NCBI GenBank assembly: GCA_025084515.1
Contig: JAJAGP010000208.1
Location: 434,001 to 498,000, forward strand
Reading direction: 5' to 3'
DNA from: Ancistrus triradiatus
Taxonomy: Eukaryota; Chordata; Actinopteri; Siluriformes; Loricariidae
DNA length: 64,000 nucleotides
The position numbers and the translations under genes were made by a program. The notes under the pieces are model-generated. The model made no database searches. It was not told the DNA's origin and saw only the letters and a list, made by a program, of their open reading frames with translations. Position 1 is the stretch's first letter; every line of letters starts with the position of its first letter. Positions 31,506 to 42,700 of this stretch are shown piece after piece.

Positions 31506-31605
31506 NNNNNNNNNNNNNNNNNNNNNNNNNNNNNNNNNNNNNNNNNNNNNNNNNNNNNNNNNNNNNNNNNNNNNNNNNNNNNNNNNNNNNNNNNNNNNNN
31601 NNNNN
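31506..31605. other. Assembly gap of exactly 100 N
   Basis: One hundred Ns, the conventional size for a gap of unknown length. The right edge starts inside a Tc1 B terminus, so the break is repeat-associated. It separates the two ASK genes. Confidence 0.98.
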
Positions 31606-31722
31606 TGTCTCTCACAGTTGAAGTGTACCTATGATGAAAATTAGAGACCTCTCTCATCTTTCTAAGTAGGAGAAGTTGCACAATCAGTGGCTGACTAAAT
31701 ACTTTTTTTGCCTCACTGTTTA
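31606..31722 (+). mobile_element. Tc1 group-B right end at the gap edge
   Basis: TGTCTCTCACAGTTGAAG through GTGGCTGACTAAATACTTTT matches the group-B 3' end. Confidence 0.85.
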
Positions 31723-31929
31723 TAAATATATACACATAGCTATGAGTAAGTAATTACGTTACCTGTTGTTTGTTCACTGCTCTCTTTCCAACCAGTGTAA
31801 ATGTAGGAAAGCAGGAACAACAATTTCATTGGTCAAAACCAATCAAAATCAGAGCTCAACGCAGTGCAGCTTAAGACATCAAACAGACAAAACACGAGCA
31901 AATTAAATACATTAAACGCACCGATACAT

Positions 31930-33025
31930 GTACAGTGGGGCAAAAAGGTATTTAGTCAGTTCAATTCAATTAATGGGATGACAATCAGGTGTGAGTGGGC
32001 ACCCTGTTTTATTTAAAGAAGAAGGATCTATCAAAGTCTGCTCTTTACAACACGTTTGTGGAAGTGTATCATGGCACGAACAAAGATTTCTGAGGACCTC
32101 AGAAAAAGTTGTTGATGCTCGTCAGGCTGGAAAAGGTTACAAAACCATCTCTAAAGAGTTTGGACTCCTCCAATCCACAGTCAGACAGATTGTGTACAAA
32201 TGGAGGAAAGACCATTGTTACCCTCCCCAGGAGTGGTCGACCAACAAAGATCACTCCAAAAGCAAGGTGTGTAATAGTTAACGAGGTCACAAAGTACCCC
32301 AGGGTAACTTCTAAGCAACTGAAGGCTTCTCTCACATTGGCTAATGTTAATATTCATGAGTCCACCATCAGAAGAACACTGAACAACAATGGTGTGCATG
32401 GCAGGGTTGCAAGGAGAAAGCCACTGCTCTCCAAAAAGAACATTGCTGCTCGTCTGCAGTTTGCTAAAGATCACGTGGACGAGCCAGAAGGCTATTGGAA
32501 GAATGTTTTGTGGACGGACGAGACCAAAATAGAACTTTTTGGTTTAAAAGGAAAGCGTTATGTTTGAAGAAAGGAAAACACTGCATTCCAGCATAAGAAC
32601 CTAAACAAACTTTGTGGCACAAAAACTATGTAGACTACAGATAACTTCCATGCAAAACAATTTTACTGTGAAATTAGGCCCAAATCATGATACTACCACC
32701 ACCATGTTCCAGGACGGCTTGCCATCATTGATGGAACAATGAATTCTGAATTCTATCAGAGAATTCTAAAGGAAAATGTCAGGACATCTGTCCATGAACT
32801 GAATCTCAAGAGAAGGTGGGTCACGCAGCAAGACAACGCCTCTAAGCACACAAGTCGTTCTACCAAAGAATGGTCAAAGAAGAATAAAGTTCATGTTTTG
32901 GAATGGCCAAGTCAAAGTCCTGACCTTAATCCAATGGAAATGTTGTGGAAGGACCTTAAGTGAGCAGTTAATGACATGTTTATGCAGAAATATAGAAAGT
33001 TCACAAACTTTCTAGCACCACTGTA
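31930..33025 (+). mobile_element. Chimeric, rearranged Tc1: B left end, C body, C right end
   Basis: The first ~30 bases are the B terminus (TACAGTGGGGCAAAAAGGTA). The sequence then becomes group C (GTGAGTGGGCACCCTG; transposase with SKEFGLLQSTVRQI, ARRKPLLSKKNIAARLQFAK, VLWTDETKIELFG). At 32,602-32,706 an inverted segment interrupts it. It resumes with GRLAIIDGTMNSEFYQR-type codons, QQDNASKHTSRS and LNPMEMLWKDLK and ends TTTCTAGCACCACTGTA. Frameshifts and a premature stop (AAGTGA near 32,958) are present. Confidence 0.85.
32605..32706 (-). repeat. Inverted segment inside the Tc1, matching 33,187-33,257
   Basis: 32,605-32,674 is the reverse complement of 33,187-33,257 (GTGGCACAAAAACTATG, GACTAC, GATAAC, TCCATGCAAAAC, TTTTACTGTGAAATTA). 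32,675-32,706 is Tc1 C sequence in reverse orientation (CATGATACTACCACCACCAT). Confidence 0.8.
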
Positions 33026-33762
33026 GTTCAGGTGTACACACACTGGGTAGGGTAGTAAAATTTTGCATTCATCCGTCCTATTTTTCATTGTTTTTCTGCT
33101 TTTTATTCATATATACATTTTATTCTTATTTATTATTTTTATGTTTTCTGTATTGTTAAAATGTTTTTGTGGGGAAAATGTTATTTTTAATTTCACAGTA
33201 AAATGGTTTTGCATGGACGTTATCCGTAGTCTGCATAGTTTTTGTGCCACGAAGTGTTTTTAGGTGAGGGAAAATTCAAAATGGTGATCTCACTGTCGGA
33301 GCAAGGGGATATGGCGCCACCTTATGGAATGAAACCTCAAGCCAAATGAAATTATAATCAATATTTAAGAATTCCCACCATTAATTCAAGTTTGAATTAA
33401 TCTCATCCAAATCAGACCTTACCTAAAGGTAAGTGTTTCCTTGATAAAAACAAGTTACCCTTGTCTAAATGAGAAATTATAAATAAATATAACAAGGAGC
33501 CAGTCTTTTGAACGGCTCTTTGAAAGGAACGGCTCAATTTCAATAGCCATAAATCCCATTTCTACTATGTTAAAATGATGCAAGGCATACAATTGCCAGA
33601 CTGGAATTTCTACTTCACGGTGAGACCAAGTCAAATGTGGCATGTTGACTGGTAAGATAAACCATCAATGGCTGCATAGATGGTTTTTCAATGGTCATGT
33701 GGCTCAAAAGTGGTAGCACTTAACATTGATATCGGATCATTACATGTAGTGAGTATCGGAGT

Positions 33763-33957
33763 TTGGACAGCATCCGTCTTTGTACCAACTACGGAACTGA
33801 AAATCGCACTTTGGCAGCCATTCCCTGTGCATTAAGATCACAACATCCAGATGCCTTTGCAGGAGCTCTCAGTCATATGTATGGTATCTCAATTTCAAAC
33901 CAACAATTCAAGAGTGGGTGGACTCTTCAGAAAGCAAAGGTACAGGCTTGGCAATAA
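33763..33957 (+). pseudogene. Integrase-core-like fragment
   Basis: Encodes NYGTENRTLAAIPCALRSQ, HPDAFAGALSHMYG and SISNQQFKSGW. The spacing of GTEN, YG.S and NQ..(S)W resembles the fish integrase-core protein family (DxGTEN ... YG.S..NQRIE.WW). NQRIE.WW is degraded here to NQQFKSGW. Identification is by recollection of the motif pattern. The fragment lacks both ends and reaches a stop at 33,955. Confidence 0.45.
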
Positions 33958-34499
33958 ATAATATTGTTATGTAGTCCAAGTCAAAAGTTTTCTGCTATAT
34001 CAGGAATCTGTATTCTAAAAGAATAACAACACCAGAAAAACAGTAAAATACAAAAAAATGTTTTAAATAGCAAATCATATCACATTTGCACAATATATCA
34101 AATAGGAATACAATTTTTTGCTTTTTAGTAATCATTCCTTCTATTGATAATAGCCACAAAGTGATCTCTAGTTTACGTTCTGCAAGCCCAGGCCGTTGTG
34201 CATGCCAAAATCCACGACGTCTTTAAACTCTCATAACTCTACGATTAGAATCGTGATTGTATTTGAACATACATTTGCCAAAGGAAGGAATGAGCTGTTC
34301 TGAAAAAACAGCTGTGGATGGAAGGCTGCAAAAGGAATTTCCCTCAGCCCAATTCCAAACATAAGGACATCCTCCAAAGACAGGCTTGATTCTTTTTGGT
34401 GGGGGGAAGGATGGGGATATGGAGAAGAATAAAATTGTTATGCATTTGTTTTTTTAAATAATAGATCATGGAAGAAAGTTGATTATAACATGATTCTAC

Positions 34500-35400
34500 A
34501 CATTTATTTTCTTTAAAAATCCATTAATACCTTCAACGTAGAGCAGATAATCTCGCCAGTAACTCAGTACTCTGGTCTCCTCCTGATACTCAGTGCTACC
34601 AGTGTCACCAGTGTCAACTTGGCGTGACTGTAGCACATGAATGAGAGGAAGAGTGAAGGATACTGCTCGAGGAAGTTCACAAAACACTCTGCTTGAACCC
34701 AAAAAAACCAACAGTTGACAGTCACTGTATTCTCAAAAGGAAAAAAGCACAACTTTAGAGATATGTGAACAATTACCAGAATGAATGTTATAACTGGATG
34801 GAAAATATGGTTTTGGCAGATGAAATACCACTGAAGGCAACCATCTACTACTTTCTTCTTATCCTCCGGTGTCCTCATGATAGCAGCTGGCTTTCTGAAG
34901 CACTCTGGAGTGTGTTTCTGCGAGTGATGTAGTATTCCTTAACTAGTGTGAAACAGAACTCAAAAAGAGCCTTCTTTATCATCTGGTGTCTGGAGAGAGA
35001 AAATGGGGCCCTGGACCACCATGAACAATGGAGATTGCAAACATTTTTCCAGTGTGGAATTATTCCTCATCTTTCACATCTGCAAAATACCAACATTGCA
35101 ATGTTATGACAAATTCATTAAAAAAACTGTAAAAACATGAGAAAAATGATTCTTTCGTATTAATTGAGATGTATTTGACATCGTCTGTGCCTTCAAATAT
35201 TTTCGTTTTTATGGTGAGCATCAGCCCAAGGTCATTTGTGACTTTCAAGGTAACGCCACAGATTAGGTCATATGTGAATTGCTTGAACCCTCTTAAGGTA
35301 CCTCACCACATTTATCTGTGGTCCACTTGCAAATCCTCTTCTTCAGAATCTGAAGGTCTGTTCTCATTGGTGACAAGTGCATAGATTTCGGTACATCTTC
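34500..35400 (-). pseudogene. Unidentified decayed coding remnants
   Basis: Minus-strand segments look protein-like but break between frames. Examples are FKQFTYDLICGVTLKVTND, ALFEFCFTLVKEYYITRRN (about 35,010-34,950) and IMRTPEDKKKVVDGCLQWYF (about 34,880-34,822), then AECFVNFLEQYPSLFLSF (about 34,700-34,645). I do not recognise the family. Intervening stops and frame changes indicate a dead gene or transposon remnant, or local base errors. Confidence 0.35.
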
Positions 35401-35540
35401 TGTGGGAGGAACGTCCAAGAGCAACTGTTTTTTTCAGTTAACCAATGACGTACAGCTAATCTAAAAAGTACTCTGAAAAGTGATATATTTTGATTTGATT
35501 TGCATGTACATAGACTGTACTTCAATACTTACTATTTGAC

Positions 35541-36275
35541 AGAAAGTCCTCAAAGCTGCAGATGTAGTGTGATCTGTTGATAAGCTTCTCCAGTCACCTC
35601 TTCGTGGTGTTCAGTGGCAAAGCGTGCGTCAACCCCATGTTTGTTTGTTTTTTTTAACCTGAAAGTTATCAGGATAAAGCAAGCTACATATATTGGTTGA
35701 AATCTTTTACTGTTTTTGCAGGAGCTGCCAAGGTTTGCTTTGATGGCCACGTTGGTTCAACATGTTGAGGTAGAGTTTCTTTCTTACGGGCTTGATGCCA
35801 TCCTTGGGCTTGTTTATGATCCCAACAGAAATCTAGATCATAAGTCAGAAAAGATGGAAGGCAAAAGGCATCTTTACGATCTCAAACATCACCTTGACTC
35901 TCTGTTTGGGGGCGCAAGCAGTTAGTGCGGTCACGGTACAGTTCACAGAGAGGGAACTGTGACTTGATCGGGTTTATACAATGATGCAATGTAAGACAAG
36001 TCTTCCTTTTGCCCTTCATCATTTCTCATTTCTGTTGGAATAATGAGCAAGACCAAGTGGTCATCAGAGAAACCTTTGGTAGCTGCACTGTAAAAACTAA
36101 TTGATTTGAACCAAGCCAAGGAAGCTGGAGACTGTTTTTGCTTTATCCTGATAGCGCTCATATTAAAAAAAATCCCTGAGGCTGACACCTTTACCATTGA
36201 ACACCACAAAGAGACGACTGAAGCTTATCAACAGATCACACTGTACATCTGCCAGGCTCTGAGGACTTGCTGTTC
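35541..36275. repeat. Inverted repeat containing a duplicated coding remnant
   Basis: The reverse complement of 35,541-35,640 (CACTGAACACCACGAAGAGG, GAAGCTTATCAACAGATCAC) matches 36,190-36,265 on the plus strand (ATTGAACACCACAAAGAGAC, GAAGCTTATCAACAGATCAC). ATCAGGATAAAGC also occurs inverted in both arms. Both arms encode EHH(E/K)E..EAYQQITL. The spacer has a plus-strand frame (FALMATLVQHVEVEFLSYGL, 35,716-35,925) I cannot identify. Confidence 0.65.
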
Positions 36276-36419
36276 GAAGAGTAAGTATTTAAGTACAGTA
36301 TATGCACATATACTGAAGCCATTTTTGTAAAAAGGGAACGTCCATCCCTGAACCGAGGAGGGGGCCTCAGAGTACACCCCTCTCACCATCTTACAATGGA
36401 GCCATCGCAGCCCCTCCCC

Positions 36420-36665
36420 AATCATGTGTGAATGGCACATGTGGCCATTGCCGTTAATGGCTATGTAAAATCTGCATATTTAAACTGATCACCGGTCCCA
36501 TTGTTATGTAATGGTGCTGGTACCAGTCGTTATGCAACGTGCTGTATATAAGATTGGGGAAGTTTTCCAACTGCTGAGACTGAAGAAGTCACTTAGATGA
36601 GTGACGAAACGTTTCTCCAATAAAATCTATGTCCAGATGAACAGATTCAACTTCTTGGATTTTCT
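36420..36665 (+). repeat. Dispersed repeat with GAAGAAGTCACTTAGATGAG block
   Basis: CTGAAGAAGTCACTTAGATG and GTGACGAAACGTTTCTCC is a very common teleost repeat block. Its parent element is not identifiable here. Confidence 0.5.
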
Positions 36666-36774
36666 TACCTGGATCATTGAGCATGCATCAAGAAGTATAT
36701 GCAAATCAAATCAAAATACTTATACTGATTAGTGCTTTGAGGTGTTTATGGGAATCCATCCACAGTCATTTATT

Positions 36775-36955
36775 TCTAAAACCTTTTACAGCAGAGCATT
36801 GTCTCAAGCAACTTTACAACAATCTAGGCCCACAGGTCTAATTAAGCAAGCACAGGGTGATAGTGGCAAGGAAAACCTCCTAAATGTTACAAGGAAGAAA
36901 CCCAGGGAGGACCAAGACTCAAACAGAGCCCCAACCACTTTAAGCAGCCCAAATG

Positions 36956-36956
<1 letters not shown>
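36775..36956 (-). mobile_element. L2 LINE 3'-end fragment (antisense)
   Basis: GCATTGTCTCAAGCAACTTT, ATAGTGGCAAGGAAAACC and GAAACCCAGGGAGGACCAAG match the LINE 3' block. Confidence 0.6.

Positions 36957-36985
<29 letters not shown>
36957..36985. repeat. (TA)n microsatellite
   Basis: Uninterrupted TA dinucleotides. Confidence 0.95.
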
Positions 36986-36991
<6 letters not shown>

Positions 36992-37199
36992 ATGTAATTT
37001 ACTTACTTTAACCATTAATGAAACGTTTTGGAGAACGTTACTAACAACAGCTAGCCGACAGCGTTTCACAATTAACTGCGTGTATTTCATCTAGTTCTTT
37101 GAACTGTCATGCAACTAATACGGAAAAGCTTATTAAACGCTATGTTAACAGTACTGCAATAATGTTAATTGTGCGGTTACAATATTCAAATAAATAAAA

Positions 37200-37740
37200 C
37201 AACACTAACATTTTTAGCTTGTCTTATCCCGCCATTCGCGAGTCAATTGTCCAGACATTTTTAAGTGCCCTCTGGAAACGCGTCCATTGTCGTATGGGCC
37301 ATGTTCTCTAACATGTTATGTGAATTAAGTTCGTTTCTTAATTTGCTTGTTTTCTTAGGCTATGTTGCAGCGAGTCTAGGGGCCACCATAGCAACCCTCT
37401 TCTGATTTGCTGATTGACTTTAAAATAAAGGCAGAAACCCCAGGGCGAGAGTATAAAACGATTAGCGAGCTCGCGGGACACTTTTGAACGGGCACGCGCA
37501 TTTTCCTGAATGAACGAGCATCAAATCCCAGCGCGGGCAGGGTTAAGTGAGCGCCTGTGTATTTTCTGGAAGAGTTGCATGAATTGCCCTTGACTCTATG
37601 CGCCGCGCTCTCGACTTCTGGTAGTAAAATAAGGCCATAAAGAAAGGCTTTTTCCTGATAAGCCTTCCAATTAATCTGGTGCCATGCAAGCGGCGTCTGA
37701 TGGTAGTTTTGGAGAGTTGGTGATCCCAAGATGCTACTTT
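37200..37740. other. Locally GC/CpG-richer intergenic segment, possible transposon fossil
   Basis: Contains CCCGCCATTCGCGAGTC, GAAACGCGTCC, GCGCCGCGC-type CpGs and a 117-codon open frame on the minus strand (37,729-37,376). One reading has KTTIRRRLH, reminiscent of a Tc1 HTH block, but I cannot name it. A promoter or CpG island is possible, though no gene start is seen on either side. Confidence 0.3.
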
Positions 37741-37939
37741 ATGTGTAACTCTTTAACAGTAGTCCTTTGGGTGATTTGTTTCTCTTACAATATTTCTCAT
37801 TGTGTGCTGGGACAAAAAATCTGAAGCTTTTAAATTATTGCTCTTACTACAGATAATGTTTAGCTATTTTTAAAACTCAGTTTAGCACATTTTTGGCTTA
37901 TTTGAATTGTGTAGTCCTGTTATTTTCTCATGCGTCACA

Positions 37940-38175
37940 ACTCCACGGTTCGATCCCAACCTCAGACCCTGCCTCTGTGGAGTTTGCATGTCCTCTCTAT
38001 ATCCACCTGGGTTTACTCTGGGTACTCCGGTTTCCTCCCACATTTCAAAGACATCCATGTTAGGTGAATTGGTGTGAGTGTGTGTGCCCTGCGATAGCTT
38101 GGCACCCTAGGGTTCGTTCCCACCTTGTGCCCTGTACTGCCAGTTATTCCTTAGCTGCCAGTGTCCCTGAATTGG
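37940..38175 (+). repeat. Dispersed repeat fragment
   Basis: TGTGGAGTTTGCATGTCCTC, GTTTCCTCCCACATTTCAAA and TTAGGTGAATTGGTG are blocks of an abundant fish repeat. Another copy begins at about 42,395. Confidence 0.5.
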
Positions 38176-38179
38176 ACTA

Positions 38180-39672
38180 AGCAGAATGAAAATGAACAAA
38201 ATGTTACTTGCTTGAGGTTCTGGGACTTTTTTTAATGAGTGCCCATTTGTGATAACACCCTTTGCCACTTTGAGACTTCCTTCCTCCATACTCATCACTG
38301 CCAGCCCAACAATGAGGATCTGGATTTAAGCCACATTTATTCTACTGCCATTGAAGAATGAGGTTCTGCTATTGTCCAGAGAATGTAGTGTGGGGGTCTC
38401 TTTATAATATGATTTGGGTCCTAAATGGCCAGAGAATGTCATGTTATTATTAACATATTATTAAGTTAAATGATTAAACTAATCCAAACACACAAGTGAT
38501 TTTCAGGTCCCACTTTAATTTCACAGTTAATTCTTAGGATCGTCATGTAATAGTATACAAATAATCTCATTAATTATGATTAAATAGATTACAAAAAAAA
38601 ATCACATTAAATAAATACAGCAACTGCTTAAATAGAGAGTCATGTTCAGTGAAATGAATAGTTTAATCGCTTCGCATTGTGACTGGGCTAAAGATTTAGA
38701 AAGCGATAAACCTGATGTGCATAATTTATAATTGATTGTGGTACAATAAAGAAATACCCTTTAGGAAAACATACACTCTTAGTCAAAGTAAAATAGCCTA
38801 CAATTCTGGAATCTGTTTTGTGCACACCGTAAAACTTTGTTGACAATTGTCATTTTAATTGTACAGTACAGTTTCGAGAAAGTCCTTGGGCTGGAAATGG
38901 TATTGTTACTGCATAGTGCAGTGCTTAACATATGCAACGTGCATACCTGCTCTAAAAACATGATAAAAGCTGAAAATAGTAACGTCACCAGCAAGCTTTA
39001 CATCCTGCAATTTAAAGCCGAGTCATTACAAGATTCAAAAAGGCTAACATGAAATCCAAACTTTCTAAAAGATAATTTTAATTAAAAAAACATAGTGTTA
39101 AGATCCTTGTTAAACTCTGGAAAGTCTGAATAAAACATCATGTCAGGTCAACAGTCAGTCTCAGTCTCTTTTTGTAAACAAATACATCACCAAAAAAAAA
39201 AAAATCAGTCTTCCTTTAAGGAGAAAGCACCAAAAACTCCTGACATATCTGCTGTGATCGGCTGTGTAGATGCTTTCCAAACCCTTTCAATGTGTTTCCC
39301 TTAGCAAACAGCCACAAATTGCCTAAACAACCACTGAAAGACAAAATACTAGACTGTATTAAAAACACAATTGTGTACTTGTGAACCAAACCAAGCCCCA
39401 AATGTTGGGGTACCAGCTGATATTTCAAAGCTGGTGTTGTCTTCATGGCAAAATACAATGTTTATGTTCCAATGATTCCAAGAGTCATGGTTTGGGCCAT
39501 GAACATGTAACTGAAAAGTTCCAAAAGTAGTCACGGATTAAAACTCAAGTGGTTTTGGTGAATGTTTGAGCCACATTCTCCACATCAGTTCATCACAGCA
39601 CCTATCTCCATTTGTGGCTTGCACAGGTTCTCAGGATTTTGGTCGGTAAACTCCAGATAGCAAGCCACCTGC
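38180..39672 (-). other. Downstream of map3k5 stop: 3' UTR and intergenic
   Basis: Sequence after the map3k5 stop. AATAAA on the minus strand (TTTATT) occurs at 38,334-38,339, a possible poly-A signal. ATTAAA variants also occur. The UTR end cannot be set without transcripts. Confidence 0.35.
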
Positions 39673-39733
39673 TCAGCCAGGGTTCTCCCGATATTCTGTA
39701 ATAGCTTTCCAGAGTTTACAGAGGATTCCACCC
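39673..39733 (-). CDS. map3k5: map3k5 terminal coding exon
   Basis: 61 nt including TGA (39,673-39,675). Joined to the previous exon (TTA AA|G) it reads LRLKGGILCKLWKAITEYRE then NPG and stop, the expected ASK C-terminal helix (human ASK1 LRGGMLCTLWKAIIDFRN). Acceptor CCACAG|GGG. In isolation the exon sits in another frame, so only splicing reveals it. Confidence 0.9.
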
Positions 39734-42700
39734 CTGTGGGAAAGAGCACAGGAATCAAGCTTGGACTGCTTCTATTTGCAAACATTTTCAAATTGGTAAT
39801 TGTTGTTGGATAGATGATTTATCGTACAGAAAGCCATTTGGGTCACTTATTACTGTACATTAATGCTTGTATGTGACTATGGGATTTGGGCATTGCTGTG
39901 GCAGCTCTACAAATTCTCCCAAACAAAGTGTATCTAAGACATTTTCAGTTACTGCGAAACAAAACTCACTTTAACCTCAGACTCTTCAGGTCATCCCTGG
40001 TGACAAAATGAAGCATGTCCTCCAGAGTGTAGTCCTCTGCTACAATCTACAGAACAGAAAACAGAAAACCCTATTCAGTGTTCCTGAATAGGCTGAAATG
40101 GCATATGAAAATAAGAAAGATGGATGTGATACCCGGTCTATAGAGTCTGCATCAGCTCCATGTAGCCTGAGCCATTTGAGCAGCTCAGAATCAGCTTCAC
40201 CACGCACTGAACTCGGGGCATTCACAGAGGATGTGGCAACATCTACAGCAACGACAAAAACCCCAAATAAAAGCAAGTTAATATAAATAGAAGGTGATTA
40301 TAAAGGCTGGATAACGAAGGGTGGATGGGTTTTATGTTGACTACTGTTGAGTGGGTGGGTGATAATGGGTGTATGTGTGTATACAGACTGACCAATGGGT
40401 TCAGAACGAATCTTCAGTAGTTTAATCTCCTTCTCTCTTTCTTCCAAAACCTGCTGCAGGATACACTGGTATTCTCTCTCCCTGTCCATCAGCTCCTCCA
40501 ACAACCTGAAATGCATACACACCCACTTACACACTTGCTGTTCGTTTTCTATTTGCAGGTACGTGCAAGTTAACGTCCACAATAAATACTGTGAAACTGT
40601 GCGTGAGGCGGTCTGGGTGTTGTCTGAATACCAGTGCTATCTGGGGTACTGCAGTGAACCGGTATTGAGGAAATGGCTAAGACCCTGAAGAGCTTCTTTT
40701 CCAATGAATTATTTGTGCTGCATATTGATTGATGGGTAAAATTTTCTTACACCCTCCCAACTCATTTATGGAATGAGAAACTGTCTTTTATGTGACAGCA
40801 CAGCGTAATTTCTGTTGTATTTATGACTGGAGCAGGTATTTGCTTGTTTGTTTTGTTTAATTTGATGTTGCATCAGCATCAATGGCTATTCATTATTTAA
40901 CACTGATGCATCAGACATATGGAATATAACCCACCTGTTGGTCTCGAGTTTCATTCGGCCCAGTTCCATGGTCACGGAGCGTTGCGCTGTCTGAGATTCG
41001 GATACGGTGGAACTGAGCGTGCTCACTCCAGACGTGGCCACTGTATCATCGTGGTTCGCAGTGGTCGAAGTTCTGTGTTTGTGGGTGGGGCTTCCACGGT
41101 GGACCGCTTCATCATCGACGTCTTCTTGATCGGCCGGGTCGCTCTCAGATGTCAAGCTAAAGTGCGGCCTGAGCTCTGGGTGTAGCCAAGACAAAGGTTA
41201 CAGACATCATTCTACTTGGTCATCTTAAATGAATGTTAAAATAAACTTGACAGGGAGCTAGTCCATTGCGGTGCACATTGACATATTCACTCAGTCAATC
41301 ACATTGGGACACTTTAGAGACACCAGTTGACCTAACATGTCTGGGGAATGTGGGAGAAATCCAGAGTACCCGCAGGAAACCTATATTGATGCGAGTAGAA
41401 CTTACAAACAGGTAAAATCTGAAGCGGTGAGGCAACAACGTTAAGCACTGTGACACCTTTAAACTAAATCAGTGTACTATAAAACTTTTACAGCATCTCC
41501 AAGGATCTGTGGGTTGCCATCAAGTTTTCTTTAGTTTATGTTCGCAGGATTAGTTATCTTAGGATATTTCTATTAAATATAGCTCCAAAATGACACATTC
41601 CTCCAGTTATGCCAGGTTTTATTTATATATTAAGGTCTTTTTGTTTACATGTTCCCATTTTTGGCAATAGACGGTGGATGTAATCAATAATCTCAATGAA
41701 ATGATAGTGCTGAAGGGGCAAATTATACTAATATTGTTCTCTTAGAATTATATCAATGCAAAGTGTCTTTAAGCTGAGTGAACCCTCATAATATTTTTCT
41801 ATTCACGTTAGAATTCAGTGTTACCTGGGACAAGGATGGTGATGGCGGTTTGAACGGCTTTACGGATGATGTTATCCAGGGCAAACATCCAGTGAGGTTT
41901 GATATTGTGGTTCCGGAGCACTTTGTTTACCTGCAGACACACATATTGACAAATTACTTAAAGAATATAGTCAATAATTCATTTGATATTATTATTATTA
42001 ATTTTTGAACGTCGTGGAGCAGAACTCTGCTTTGTTATGTTCGTTTTGGCCACTGGGTGGCGCTGCAGATTAACGAAGTACTGTATAAACCGTGCATGTA
42101 CCAGAGGGGATTAAGGATTCACCACATCCTTTGCAGGAAACAAAACAAATGATATTTTAAAAACTGCAATAATAACTAAAATAAAATGATTCCCTTGTTT
42201 TTAACCCTGCACTATCACTGCCAGGGTTCCCCAGCGTGCTGTTTTAAAATGATTTAAAAGAAATGCAAATCTTGTCTGTTCCCTTCAACTTTGGACAGTT
42301 CTAAATCCGCATGTTATTTGACAAAGACCAGGGTGTGTCTAATTAATCAATCAACCAAGTGTACACCAATCTGATTTCATAAACCATGCCGGTGACTCGG
42401 TGGTTAGGGCTGTCACCTCACAGCTAGAGATCCCCGGTTCAATTCCCAGCCTGGACTCCGTATGTGTGAGTTTGCATGTTCTCCCTGTGTCTACGTATCT
42501 TTCCTCCCTCATTTCAAAGACATGACATAGGTCAATTTTTGTCTCTCTATCTAGGGGTGTTTCCCCAACTTGTGCTGCCAGTTAAGACCCTGGCTCCATG
42601 TGAAGTGGGGATTTAAAAGAGTGGGTGAAAGGATTGAAAAAGAAAACTGTCGCAACAAAAAAAACAGCTCTATATCTTTATGGAGAAGATCAGCTAGGAT

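Noticed and set aside
36542..36660. Possible tRNA or structured RNA near CTGAAGAAGTCACTTAGATG
   Set aside because: It is a common dispersed teleost repeat block and no cloverleaf could be drawn.
39585..39791. Minus-strand frame GVESSVNSGKLLQNIG as a map3k5 C terminus
   Set aside because: Wrong frame. Splice phase from 39,970 gives LKGGILCKLW and a stop at 39,673.
40919..41185. Plus-strand 88-codon frame
   Set aside because: Shadow of the map3k5 acidic-linker exon on the other strand.
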